Positions 34,638-42,670 of a stretch of 64,000 nucleotides of DNA are shown here, one piece after another. Made by a program: the position numbers and the translations under genes. Under the pieces are notes generated by a model, which was not told the DNA's origin, ran no database searches, and was given only the letters and a program-made list of their open reading frames with translations. The number at the start of each line of letters is the position of its first letter. The stretch's first letter is position 1. Origin of the DNA: Phycicoccus sonneratiae (GTDB lineage: Bacteria > Actinomycetota > Actinomycetes > Actinomycetales > Dermatophilaceae); assembly GCF_016887965.1 (NCBI RefSeq), contig NZ_JAFDVD010000024.1, positions 1 through 64,000 of the forward strand, read 5' to 3'.

Positions 34638-36002
34638 TCAGCGACGGACGGCGGCGTACCGGTCGAGGGCCTCCTGACGCTCGGCCGCGTGGTCGACGAT
34701 CCGCTCGGGGTAGTCGTGCGCGTAGCCCTCGTCGTGGTCCCACGGCCGGTGCGCGGCCTTGCCGTCGAGGTGGCGCAGCTCGGGGACCCAGCGCCGCACG
34801 TAGTCGCCGGACGGGTCGAACTTCTCGCCCTGGGTCACCGGGTTGAAGACGCGGAAGTACGGTGAGGCATCGGTCCCCGTGCCCGCCACCCACTGCCAGC
34901 CGTGGTTGTTCGACGCGAGGTCGCCGTCGCACAGCCGGTCGAGGAAGTGCCGCGCCCCCACCGGCCACCACACGTGCAGGTCCTTGGTGAGAAAGCTCGC
35001 GGTGATCATCCGGACCCGGTTGTGCATCCACCCCTCGGCGAGCAGCTGACGCATCCCGGCGTCGACGACCGGGTACCCGGTGCGGCCGGCCCGCCACGCC
35101 TCGACAGCGTCCTCGTGCTCGTCGTAGCGCATGCCCTGCAGCGCCGGCCGCAGGTCGGCCCACGCGCTCTTCGGGTTGTGCCACAGGACGTCGGCGTAGA
35201 ACTCGCGCCAGGCCAGCTCGTCGCGGAAGGTCTCGACCCCCGAACCGCGCCGGTCCGCGACCTCGGCGAGGAGGGTGCGCGGGTGGACGACCCCGAGCTT
35301 GAGGTACGGCGACATCCGCGACGTGGCGTCCTGGGCCGGGCGGTCGCGGGCGTCGGCGTAGTCGCCGAGCGCGTCGTCGCGGAAGGCCCGCCAGCGCCGC
35401 AGCGCCGCCTCCTCGCCGGCGGGCGGCAGCTCGGGCAGGTCGGGCGCCGACAGCGCGGCGTCGAGGGCCGCCGTGGCGTCGGCGTCGTTGCGCGCGTGCC
35501 GCAGCGGCAGCGAGCGCGGGGTGGGCGCCGGCTCGGGCCACCCGTGCTGCCGCCAGGCCCTCGAGAAGGGGGTGAACACCTTGTACGGGTCGTCCGACCC
35601 GTTGCGGACGATGCCCGGGCCGACCGCGTACGGCGTGCCCGTCTCGACCCACTCGACACCGTCGCCGAGCGCGTCGCGCACCGCCTCGTCACGGCGGACG
35701 CCGGAGGGGGTGGTCTCGCGCGAGACGTGGACCGACGAGGCCGAGACCCGGTGCGCCAGAGCGGGGACGACCTGCCGCGGGTCGCCGTGCAGCAGCGTGA
35801 GGTTGCCGTCGAGGGACTCGTCGAGGGCCCGGAGGTTGGCGGCCAGCCAGGCCCGCCGGACCGGCCCGCCGCCGTCCCAGAACCGGGGGTCGACGACGAA
35901 GGCGACGACGAGGTCGCCGTCCCCCGCGGCGTCGCGGGCGGCGACGAGGGCGGGATGGTCGCGGCGGCGCAGGTCGCGGCGCAGCCAGAGCACGGAGGTC
36001 AT
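34638..36002 (-). CDS. phr: deoxyribodipyrimidine photolyase (class I CPD photolyase/cryptochrome)
   Basis: A 454-residue flavoprotein. The N-terminal Rossmann-like antenna domain starts VLWLRRDLRRRDHPAL; the FAD domain shows GVETFRDELAWREFYADVLWHNP, WMHNRVRMITASFLTKDLHVWW and NNHGWQWVAGTGTDASPYFRVFNP, which hold the FAD and substrate contacts. It repairs UV cyclobutane dimers with blue light. It is the last gene of a long operon whose first gene diverges from a light-responsive LitR-type regulator, so light induction is expected. Confidence 0.95.
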   Translation of the reverse strand: MTSVLWLRRDLRRRDHPALVAARDAAGDGDLVVAFVVDPRFWDGGGPVRRAWLAANLRALDESLDGNLTLLHGDPRQVVPALAHRVSASSVHVSRETTPSGVRRDEAVRDALGDGVEWVETGTPYAVGPGIVRNGSDDPYKVFTPFSRAWRQHGWPEPAPTPRSLPLRHARNDADATAALDAALSAPDLPELPPAGEEAALRRWRAFRDDALGDYADARDRPAQDATSRMSPYLKLGVVHPRTLLAEVADRRGSGVETFRDELAWREFYADVLWHNPKSAWADLRPALQGMRYDEHEDAVEAWRAGRTGYPVVDAGMRQLLAEGWMHNRVRMITASFLTKDLHVWWPVGARHFLDRLCDGDLASNNHGWQWVAGTGTDASPYFRVFNPVTQGEKFDPSGDYVRRWVPELRHLDGKAAHRPWDHDEGYAHDYPERIVDHAAERQEALDRYAAVRR

Positions 36003-36015
36003 CGGGGGTCGCTCC

Positions 36016-36738
36016 TCACGAGAGGCGGTCGAGGACGGGGGGCAGGAGGAGAAGCATCCCGAGCGACCACGTGAGGTGCGTGACGACCGGGCCGAGGATG
36101 CCGCCGGTGACCCGCCGCTGGAGCCCGACGACCAGCCCCACGAGGGCGGCGGCCAGCACGAGCAGCGGGATGCCGGAGGTGGCGGTGACGAGCGCGTAGA
36201 CGAGCGTCGTCACGGCGACCGCGTGCCGCCGCCCGACGCCGGCGTACAGCGCCCCGCGGAAGTACAGCTCCTCCGCGACCCCGTTGACCACGGTGATGAC
36301 GGCGACGACCCCGAGCGACCCGAAGCGGGCGTGGTCGAGGAGCTGCTGCACCGGGTCGCGCAGCACCGGGACCCGGGCGACGACGACGGAGCCGGCGAGG
36401 AAGAGCGCGAGCAGCAGCAGGCCGAGCGCGAGGGACTGCACCACCGCCCGGCTCTCCCGGCCGCCGACCCGGCGGTGCGCCCGCCCGAGGTGCAGCGGCC
36501 CGGACGCGAACGCGCCGACGGCCCACACGGCGGCGAGCGCGAAGGTGGCGACGTAGAAGGTCGGGTCACCGGGTTCGATGCGCAGGGCCCAGGCGAGGAT
36601 GCCGGCGCCCACGACGAGGGTGACGACCGCGACCCGGCGCCGGCGGCGGAAGGCCGCGTCGGACTCGGTGTGGTCGCGGGGCACGGGGTCGACGAGGGCG
36701 GCCCGCACGAAGGCGCGGAGCTCGGCGACCGGGTTCAC
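36016..36738 (-). CDS. CPBP family intramembrane protease
   Basis: About 240 residues from GTG 36738 (NPVAELRAFVRAALVDPVPRDHTESD), with about six to eight membrane segments. The CAAX-protease/bacteriocin-processing signature is present: NGVAEELYFRGALYAG (EExxxR) and, in the third motif, GPVVTHLTWSLGMLLLL with the conserved His. The intermediate motif is less clear. The open frame continues to 36897 but that part is Pro/Arg-rich. It is 13 bases upstream of the photolyase and 10 bases behind the SDR gene in the operon. Substrate unknown. Confidence 0.85.
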   Translation of the reverse strand: MNPVAELRAFVRAALVDPVPRDHTESDAAFRRRRRVAVVTLVVGAGILAWALRIEPGDPTFYVATFALAAVWAVGAFASGPLHLGRAHRRVGGRESRAVVQSLALGLLLLALFLAGSVVVARVPVLRDPVQQLLDHARFGSLGVVAVITVVNGVAEELYFRGALYAGVGRRHAVAVTTLVYALVTATSGIPLLVLAAALVGLVVGLQRRVTGGILGPVVTHLTWSLGMLLLLPPVLDRLS

Positions 36739-36748
36739 CGCGGACCCC

Positions 36749-37786
36749 TCACGACCCGGCGCCGCGACCGCCTCCGGCCCACGCGGGGTCGGCCGCGGTG
36801 ACCCGCGCCGGGTCGACGGTGCCGGGTTCGGGGCGGGGGTCGGCACCGTCGCCGGCGATGGCGTCGGTGACCGCGCGGTCGTAGCCGAGGGCACCACCGG
36901 GCGGCGGGCCGACGAGCTCGTCGACGTCGGACTCCTCGCAGACGACCTCGTGGAGCAGGCTCTCCACCAACGGTTTCGCCAGTCCGGTGGGCACCGGGGT
37001 GACGAACCCGACCCACTGGCTGGCCAGCCGCGGCGTGAGCACCGGGACGGTGACGATGGTGCGCGGGAACATGCCGGCCAGCCGCGCGAAGCGGGTGATC
37101 ATCTCGCGGTACGTGAGGACGTCGGGGCCGCCGACGTCGAGGGTGCGGTTGACGTCCGGGGGGAGGTCGGCCGCGCCGACGAGGTAGTGCAGGACGTCGC
37201 GCACCGCGATCGGCTGGATGCGGTTGTCGAGCCACTTCGGGGTGACCATGACCGGCAGCCGGCTGGTGAGGTGCCGGAGCATCTCGAAGGACGCCGACCC
37301 CGAGCCGAGGATGATCGCCGCCTGGAGGACCGCGGTGGGCACCCCGCTGGCCATGAGCAGGTCGCCGACCTCGACCCGCGAGGCGAGGTGGTCGCTGAGC
37401 GGCCCCTCGTGCGGGTGCAGCCCGGAGAGGTAGACGATGCGCCCGACCTCGGCCTCGAAGGCGGCCCGGCCGAAGGTGCGGGCCATCTCGCGGTCGCGCT
37501 CGACGAAGCCGCCCTCGCTGTCCATCGAGTGCAGCAGGTAGTAGGCGACGTCGACGTCGGCGAGCGCCTCGGCCAGGTCGGTCCGCGAGGTCGCGTCCCC
37601 CTCGACGACCTCGGCGCGCTCGACCCACGTGCGGTCCGACACCTTGTCGGCGTCGCGGGTGAGGACGCGCACGGTCCACCCGCGCTCGAGCAGCGCGGGG
37701 ACGAGCCGCGAGCCGATGTAGCCCGTGGCCCCGGTGACGAGCGCCCGGCGGCCGGCCCCGTCGTGGTGTGCTGCGCTCTCGCTCAC
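36749..37786 (-). CDS. NAD(P)-binding SDR / NmrA-like protein
   Basis: A 345-residue Rossmann-fold protein with the glycine motif GATGYIGSRL (about residue 19) and the SDR-a5-type features LLHSMDSEGGF, YLSGLHP and IRPVAVRDVLHYLV-like sequence (RIQPIAVRDVLHYLV). Proteins of this type are often annotated as NAD-dependent epimerase or NAD(P)H-binding protein. GTG start 37786 overlaps the upstream SRPBCC gene by four bases. In related light-response or singlet-oxygen clusters an SDR accompanies CFA-synthase-like and DUF1365 genes; its substrate is unknown. Confidence 0.88.
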   Translation of the reverse strand: MSESAAHHDGAGRRALVTGATGYIGSRLVPALLERGWTVRVLTRDADKVSDRTWVERAEVVEGDATSRTDLAEALADVDVAYYLLHSMDSEGGFVERDREMARTFGRAAFEAEVGRIVYLSGLHPHEGPLSDHLASRVEVGDLLMASGVPTAVLQAAIILGSGSASFEMLRHLTSRLPVMVTPKWLDNRIQPIAVRDVLHYLVGAADLPPDVNRTLDVGGPDVLTYREMITRFARLAGMFPRTIVTVPVLTPRLASQWVGFVTPVPTGLAKPLVESLLHEVVCEESDVDELVGPPPGGALGYDRAVTDAIAGDGADPRPEPGTVDPARVTAADPAWAGGGRGAGS

Positions 37787-38214
37787 CGGCGGTCCAGCGC
37801 CTCCTTGAGCTGGGCGGCCGTGCGGTCACCCAGCCGGCCGAGCAGCGGCGTCATGATCGGCGCGATGAACCGTGCGAGGCCGGTGAACTCGAAGTCGGCG
37901 CGGTAGGTGACGACCGACCCGGACCCCTCGGGCCGGACGGTGATCGTGTCGTGGCTCATCGTCGTCTCGTTGCGGCCGACGATGACGAAGCGCGGCTCGG
38001 AGACCTCCTCGGTCGTGTACTCGAGCTCGACGGTGTTGCCGGCGAACTTCGAGACGTTCTTGTACGTCGTGCCCGGCCCCCCGTTACCCGAGACCCGTTC
38101 GCACGAGACCGTCCCGGCGTCCCACTCGGTCGCGTTGCGGAAGTCGACGAGGTACGGGAAGACGGTCTCGGCGTCGGCCGAGGTGCGGATCGTGCGTTCG
38201 ACGGTCAGGGTCAT
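37783..38214 (-). CDS. SRPBCC family (START-like lipid/hydrophobe binding) protein
   Basis: A 143-residue helix-grip protein: TLTVERTIRTSADAETVFPYLVDFRNATEWDAGTVSCERV is the typical polyketide-cyclase/SRPBCC start with a pocket for a hydrophobic ligand, and FEFTGLARFIAPIMTPLLGRLGDRTAAQLKEAL is the C-terminal helix. ATG 38214 overlaps the upstream CFA-synthase-like gene by four bases. In this operon it could carry or protect a modified fatty acid. The open frame further upstream is a shadow. Confidence 0.9.
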   Translation of the reverse strand: MTLTVERTIRTSADAETVFPYLVDFRNATEWDAGTVSCERVSGNGGPGTTYKNVSKFAGNTVELEYTTEEVSEPRFVIVGRNETTMSHDTITVRPEGSGSVVTYRADFEFTGLARFIAPIMTPLLGRLGDRTAAQLKEALDRR

Positions 38215-39467
38215 CGGTCCTCCTGGCGGGTGAAGCGGATCTGGGCGACGTCGAGGTACCCCGTGGCGAACCCCGCCTCGCAGTACGCGAGGTAGAACTC
38301 CCACATCCGCCGGAAGGTCTCGTCGAAGCCGTGGTGCTCGATCTCGTCCCACCGGGCGATGAAGGTCTCGCGCCAGCGACGCAGGGTCTCCGCGTAGTCG
38401 GCCCCGAACGCCTGCACCCTCTCTACCCGCAGCGTCGTCGACTCACGCGTCACGTCGCGGATGGCCTGCAGCGAGGGGATGAGACCGCCCGGGAAGATGT
38501 ACTTCTGGATCCAGCCGAAGGACCCCTTCGTCGCGAGCAGGCGGTGGTGCTCCATGAGGATGGCCTGCACCGCGACCGCGCCGCCGGGAGCCAGCAGGGA
38601 GTCGATCTGCTGGAAGTAGGTCTCCCAGTACTCCTCCCCGACGGCCTCGATCATCTCGACGCTGACGATCGCGTCGAACTGGCCGGTCGTCTCGCGGTAG
38701 TCCTGGAGGAGCACCTCGACGCGGTCGGCGTACCCGGCCGCGGCGATGCGCTCGAGGGCGAGGTCGCGCTGCTCCGAGGACAGCGTGACCGAGGTGACGG
38801 TGGCCCCGCGCGCGGCGGCGCGGATGGACAGCTCGCCCCACCCGGTGCCGATCTCGAGGACGCGCGAGCCGGCGCGGACGTCGGCGGCGTCGAGGATGGC
38901 CTCGACCTTGCGCACCTGGGCCTCGTGGAGGTCCTGCTCGGCGACGGGGCGCGCCGGGTCGAAGAGCGCCGAGCTGTACGACAGCGACGGGTCGAGGAAC
39001 GCCGAGAACAGGTCGTTCGACAGGTCGTAGTGCGCGCTGATGTTGCTGCGCGAGCCCTCGAGCGTGTTGCGCTGGTGGCGCGGGATGGCGCGGTCGACGA
39101 GCCCGCGCAGCGAGAGCAGCGGCTTGGGGACGAGCTCGCCCATCCGGGCCGCGAACGGCATGAGGGCCCGGGCGAGGTCGGTGCCCTCGCCGGCCCGCCA
39201 GTCACCGGCCATGTACGCCTCGCCGAGCCCGATCTTCGGGTGCGCCTCGAGCCGGCGGAAGAGCGCGCGCGGCCGCACGACGTCGAGGATCGGGCTGTCC
39301 GGGCCGCCGTCGCCGACGACGGTGCCGTCGGGGTAGCGCATCCGGATCGGCATAGGGCGCACGGCGACCTCGGTGATGGCCTTGGCCACGGCGCCGCGGG
39401 TGAGGACGCGGGGGAAGGTCAGCCGCGGGGCGGCGAGCTCGAGGCGGGGGGTGTCGGCGGTGGTCAT
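38211..39467 (-). CDS. cyclopropane-fatty-acyl-phospholipid synthase family methyltransferase (first copy)
   Basis: A 418-residue SAM-dependent enzyme. The SAM site is VLEIGTGWGELSIRAAARG, and NISAHYDLSNDLFSAFLD with LSYSSALF are the classic CFA/mycolic-acid cyclopropane synthase motifs; YIFPGG and GFDETFRRMWEFYLAYCEAGF are the C-terminal ones. Such enzymes add a methylene or methyl group to unsaturated acyl chains of phospholipids. ATG 39467 overlaps the DUF1365 stop by four bases. The DUF1365, FAD oxidoreductase and CFA triple is a widespread conserved block. A second, divergent homologue lies at 42671-43969. Confidence 0.94.
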   Translation of the reverse strand: MTTADTPRLELAAPRLTFPRVLTRGAVAKAITEVAVRPMPIRMRYPDGTVVGDGGPDSPILDVVRPRALFRRLEAHPKIGLGEAYMAGDWRAGEGTDLARALMPFAARMGELVPKPLLSLRGLVDRAIPRHQRNTLEGSRSNISAHYDLSNDLFSAFLDPSLSYSSALFDPARPVAEQDLHEAQVRKVEAILDAADVRAGSRVLEIGTGWGELSIRAAARGATVTSVTLSSEQRDLALERIAAAGYADRVEVLLQDYRETTGQFDAIVSVEMIEAVGEEYWETYFQQIDSLLAPGGAVAVQAILMEHHRLLATKGSFGWIQKYIFPGGLIPSLQAIRDVTRESTTLRVERVQAFGADYAETLRRWRETFIARWDEIEHHGFDETFRRMWEFYLAYCEAGFATGYLDVAQIRFTRQEDR

Positions 39468-40219
39468 CGCACGCTCTCCAGGGAGTGGTCGGGGCGGGGG
39501 CGGACGGGCAACCTCCGCAACCACAGCCAGATGCCGTGGACGCGGATCAGCCCGCTCACCCGCTGGGGCATCAACGGGTGCCGCAACGCGCTGTGGGCGA
39601 CCGCCGAGGTCGTCGCCGGCCTCGGCTCGCCCGTGACGGTCGCGGTCACGAGGGGTTCGTCGTGCACCCGCAGACGGATGGCCACCCCGACGGTCCGCGG
39701 CGACATCGTGAGGCGGATGGCGTACTCGCCCTCGACGTCGTTGAACGGGGAGACGTAGAAGTCCTTGTCGGTGCTCGCCCGGCCGCCGGCGTCGGGGCGC
39801 AGGACGTACGCGTGCCGGCCGCCGTAGGTGTTGTGCACCTCGACGAGGACGGCTCGCAGCGTGCCGTCGGGGGCGAAGACCCAGAAGGCGCTCATCGGGT
39901 CGAAGACGTGGCCGAGGACCCGGGCGTGGGCGAGCATGACGACGCGGTCGGTGGGGCCCGTGGGGACGCCGTCGCGCTCGAGGACGCGCAGGACGTTGCC
40001 CTTGAGCGCGGCGAGGCCCGGGTTGCCGGAGAGGTGGTCCTCGCCCCGGAAGGACGCGAGCGGCCGCAGCCAGCGGGGCAGGCGCGGGACGTCGTCGAGG
40101 TCGACGAGCCACTGGGTGTGTGCGTGGGTGAACGCGTGCCGCACCGGGCGGTGGCGCGTGTGGTGCACCCGGCCCACGACGAGCGCGGGCAGGGTGGGCA
40201 GGTCGGCGGTGGTGGTCAC
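39464..40219 (-). CDS. DUF1365 family protein
   Basis: A 251-residue protein with DUF1365 features: VVGRVHHTRHRPVRHAFTHAHTQWLVDLDDVP at the N-terminus, then MLAHARVLGHVFDPMSAFWVF, VEVHNTYGGRHAYVL and KDFYVSPFNDVEGEY. The biochemical role is not established, though genetic context always ties it to CFA-type lipid modification. Start GTG 40219, four bases behind the FAD oxidoreductase stop and overlapping the CFA gene by four at its own stop. Confidence 0.92.
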   Translation of the reverse strand: MTTTADLPTLPALVVGRVHHTRHRPVRHAFTHAHTQWLVDLDDVPRLPRWLRPLASFRGEDHLSGNPGLAALKGNVLRVLERDGVPTGPTDRVVMLAHARVLGHVFDPMSAFWVFAPDGTLRAVLVEVHNTYGGRHAYVLRPDAGGRASTDKDFYVSPFNDVEGEYAIRLTMSPRTVGVAIRLRVHDEPLVTATVTGEPRPATTSAVAHSALRHPLMPQRVSGLIRVHGIWLWLRRLPVRPRPDHSLESVR

Positions 40220-40223
40220 CGGG

Positions 40224-41507
40224 TCACCAGTCGACCCCGAGGGCCCGGGCCGCCTCGACGCCGGAGCGGCAGCCGTCCTCGTGGAAGCCCCAGCCCTGCC
40301 AGGCGCCGGCGAACGCCGTGCGGTCGGTCGTGATCTCTGGGATCCGCCGCTGGGCACGCACGGCGTCGACGTCGTACAGGGGGTGGGAGTACTCCATGGT
40401 GGCGACGACGCTACCGGGGTCGATGCGGTCGGCGGCGTTGAGCGTCACGTAGAACGGCTCGTCGGCCGGCAGGCCCTGCAGGCGGTTCATCCAGTAGGTG
40501 ACGACCGCGCCCTTCGACGGGTCGTCGCCGACGAGGTAGTTCCACGACGAGCGGGCCAGGCGGGCGCGCGGCATCAGCGAGCCGTCGCGGTGCAGCACCG
40601 TCTCGTTGCGGGAGTACCGGAACGCGCCGAGCACCTCCTTCTCGGCCGGCGTGGGGTCGGCGAGCAGGCGGAGCGCGTCGTCGGCATGGGTCGCGACGAC
40701 CACCCGGTCGTGGCGGTCGAACCGGCCTCCGGCCGTGCGGATCTCGACACCGTCGGGCGTCCGGGCCACCGACGTGACGGGGTCGCCGACGTGCACGGCG
40801 GGGAGCCGGGCGGCGAGCAGGTCGACGTAGGTGCGCGAGCCACCGACGACGGTCATCCACTGCGGTGAGTCGCCGACCGACAGCATCCCGTGGTGCTCGA
40901 GGAAGCGGAACAGGTAGCGGGCGGGGTAGTCGAGGGCCTGGCCCTCGCCGCTGGACCACACGCAGGCGACGACGGGCACGGCGTAGAGCCGGGTGAAGGA
41001 CTCGGGGAAGCCGGCGTCGCGGATGAACTCGCCGTAGGTCGTCGTGTCCTCGTCGTCGGTCTCGGCGAGGAACCGGGCGGCGAGCGCGTGGAAGCGCTTG
41101 ACGGCGCGGAGCATCCCGACGTACTCGCGGTCGAGGAGCTGGCGCGGACGGGCGACGAAGCCCTTGACGCCGCGGCCGCCGGCGTACTCGAGGCCGGTGG
41201 ACTCGTCGCGGATGCTCATCGACATCTCGGTGTCACGCGCCTCGACGCCGAGCTCGCGGAACAGCCTGCGCAGCAACGGGTACGTGCGGTCGTTGTGCAC
41301 GATGAACCCGCTGTCGACCCGCAGGTCGCCGTGCCCGGTCGGCACGGTGTGGGTGTGCGCGTGCCCGCCGAGCCGGGCGTCGCCCTCGTAGAGCGTCACC
41401 TCGTGACGGCCGGAGAGGACGTGGGCGGCGGTGAGTCCCGAGACCCCTGCCCCGACGACGGCGATGCGCTCGGGCGCCGTGGAGCGCTCCGCAGGGGTGG
41501 GCGGCAT
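40224..41507 (-). CDS. FAD-dependent amine-oxidase-type oxidoreductase
   Basis: About 427 residues with a dinucleotide-binding start (RIAVVGAGVSGLTAAHVLSG), the GG-motif region (GDARLGGHAHTHTVPTG) and a C-terminal FAD motif (AFAGAWQGWGFHEDGCRSG). It belongs to the NAD(P)-binding/protoporphyrinogen-oxidase-like group that travels with DUF1365 and CFA genes, where it may desaturate or oxidise the lipid product. ATG 41513 opens the frame, but TACGGT at 41520-41515 sits exactly seven bases ahead of the second ATG (41507), suggesting a leaderless start there. First gene of the seven-gene operon divergent from litR. Confidence 0.93.
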   Translation of the reverse strand: MPPTPAERSTAPERIAVVGAGVSGLTAAHVLSGRHEVTLYEGDARLGGHAHTHTVPTGHGDLRVDSGFIVHNDRTYPLLRRLFRELGVEARDTEMSMSIRDESTGLEYAGGRGVKGFVARPRQLLDREYVGMLRAVKRFHALAARFLAETDDEDTTTYGEFIRDAGFPESFTRLYAVPVVACVWSSGEGQALDYPARYLFRFLEHHGMLSVGDSPQWMTVVGGSRTYVDLLAARLPAVHVGDPVTSVARTPDGVEIRTAGGRFDRHDRVVVATHADDALRLLADPTPAEKEVLGAFRYSRNETVLHRDGSLMPRARLARSSWNYLVGDDPSKGAVVTYWMNRLQGLPADEPFYVTLNAADRIDPGSVVATMEYSHPLYDVDAVRAQRRIPEITTDRTAFAGAWQGWGFHEDGCRSGVEAARALGVDW

Positions 41508-41514
41508 GGGCATG

Positions 41515-41577
41515 ACCGTAGAACCTTCCGTCGACCTTCGTCAAAGGTTTGTCAAATCTCCGGCCAGCGCCTACCGT
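41515..41577. promoter_or_regulatory. LitR-type operator with divergent leaderless promoters
   Basis: On the minus strand two adjacent 11-bp direct repeats, TTTGACAAACC (41556-41546) and TTTGACGAAGG (41545-41535), plus a degenerate third copy (41534-41524), resemble the 11-bp direct-repeat operators of CarH/LitR. Rightward: -35 TTGTCA (41549-41554), 17 bp, -10 TACCGT (41572-41577), start GTG 41584. Leftward: -35 TTGACG (41544-41539), 18 bp, -10 TACGGT (41520-41515), start ATG 41507. Both -35 boxes lie inside the repeats. Confidence 0.7.
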
Positions 41578-41583
41578 GGCCGT

Positions 41584-42603
41584 GTGAGGCGTTCGGTCCC
41601 CCCGTCGATGCGGATTGGCGAGCTGGCTGCCCGAGTGGGTGTCAGCACCCACGTCCTGCGCGCCTGGGAGTCCCGGTACAACCTCCTCGACCCCGTCCGC
41701 TCCCCCGGCGGCTACCGCCTCTACGGCACCGACGACGAGCGCCGCGTGCGTGAGGTCCTCGCCCTGCGCGAGCAGGGGGTCAGCGCGATGGAGGCCGCCC
41801 GCCAGGTGCTCGCCGCCGAGCGCGCCGGGGCCGCCGCGGCCATGGGCGCGCTCGCCGACGGTGACCTCCCCGCCGACGTGGGGCAGTCCGCGCGCGACAC
41901 GATGCGCGCCGACCCGCCGGTGCTCGTCGCCCAGCTGCTCGACGCCGTCACCGCGCTCGACGAGGACCGCGCGCACGCCGTCCTCGACACCGCCTTCCTC
42001 GACCGCTCGGTCGAGAGCGCCATCGTCGACGTCCTCGTGCCGTTCTTCGTCCGCGTCGGCGAGATGTGGGAGCTCGGCCGCATCGGCATCGCCCAGGAGC
42101 ACTTCGCGAGCAGCCTCGTCCGCCGGCGCCTCGGGGCGCTGTCCCTCACGTGGGGCATCGGCACCGGGCCGGTCGCCGTGCTCGCCTGTCCCCCGGGCGA
42201 GTTCCACGACATCATCCTGCTCGGCTTCGGGGTCCTCCTGGGCCGCGCCGGGTGGCGCATCCGCTACCTCGGCCCCGACACCCCCGTCGCCTCGCTCGCC
42301 TCCGCCGCCGACCTCACCCGCCCCGACGCCGTCGTCCTCGCGTCGCGCCGGCCGTCGGGGTTCCGGGCCCACGCACCGGCGCTGCGCCGGCTGGCCCAGG
42401 CCCACCCGCTGTGGCTCGCCGGCCGCGGCACCACCCCGCGGGTGCTCGAGGAGATCGGGGCGATGCACCTCGGTCCCGACCTCGTCGCCGACGTCGCGCT
42501 GCTCACGGCCGCCGCCCGCGACCGTCGCCGCGCCCGCGAGGAGTCGCACGAGGCGGCCCACGAGGAATCCGGCGCGTCGGCCGACTCCGAACCCCGTTCG
42601 TGA
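41584..42603 (+). CDS. litR: LitR/CarH-type MerR regulator with B12-binding photoreceptor domain
   Basis: A 339-residue protein in three parts. The N-terminal MerR DNA-binding domain is RIGELAARVGVSTHVLRAWESRYNLL and GGYRLYG (residues 10-80). A four-helix cap has the light-sensing signature MWELGRIGIAQEHFAS (Trp162, Glu172, His173). The C-terminal cobalamin-binding Rossmann domain has GEFHDIILLG, in which His208 is the expected lower axial ligand. CarH/LitR proteins bind adenosylcobalamin, form a DNA-bound tetramer in the dark and release DNA in light. It has a leaderless GTG start; ATG 41608 is an alternative. Divergent from the lipid/photolyase operon, and followed by a second CFA gene. Confidence 0.93.
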   Translation: MRRSVPPSMRIGELAARVGVSTHVLRAWESRYNLLDPVRSPGGYRLYGTDDERRVREVLALREQGVSAMEAARQVLAAERAGAAAAMGALADGDLPADVGQSARDTMRADPPVLVAQLLDAVTALDEDRAHAVLDTAFLDRSVESAIVDVLVPFFVRVGEMWELGRIGIAQEHFASSLVRRRLGALSLTWGIGTGPVAVLACPPGEFHDIILLGFGVLLGRAGWRIRYLGPDTPVASLASAADLTRPDAVVLASRRPSGFRAHAPALRRLAQAHPLWLAGRGTTPRVLEEIGAMHLGPDLVADVALLTAAARDRRRAREESHEAAHEESGASADSEPRS

Positions 42604-42670
42604 CGGCCGGAGCGCCTCCAGCGCCCCGTCCACGCAGCGTCGCCCGACCCACCGACCCCAGGAGCAGCAC

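Noticed and set aside
37783-38352. Longer SRPBCC start at 38352
   Set aside because: The first 46 codons are antisense-like and lie inside the CFA gene; ATG 38214 overlaps it by four bases and matches the family.
41584-42603. Heavy-metal or drug MerR regulator
   Set aside because: The cobalamin-binding domain with ExH motif and the WELGRIG...EH cap place it with LitR/CarH.
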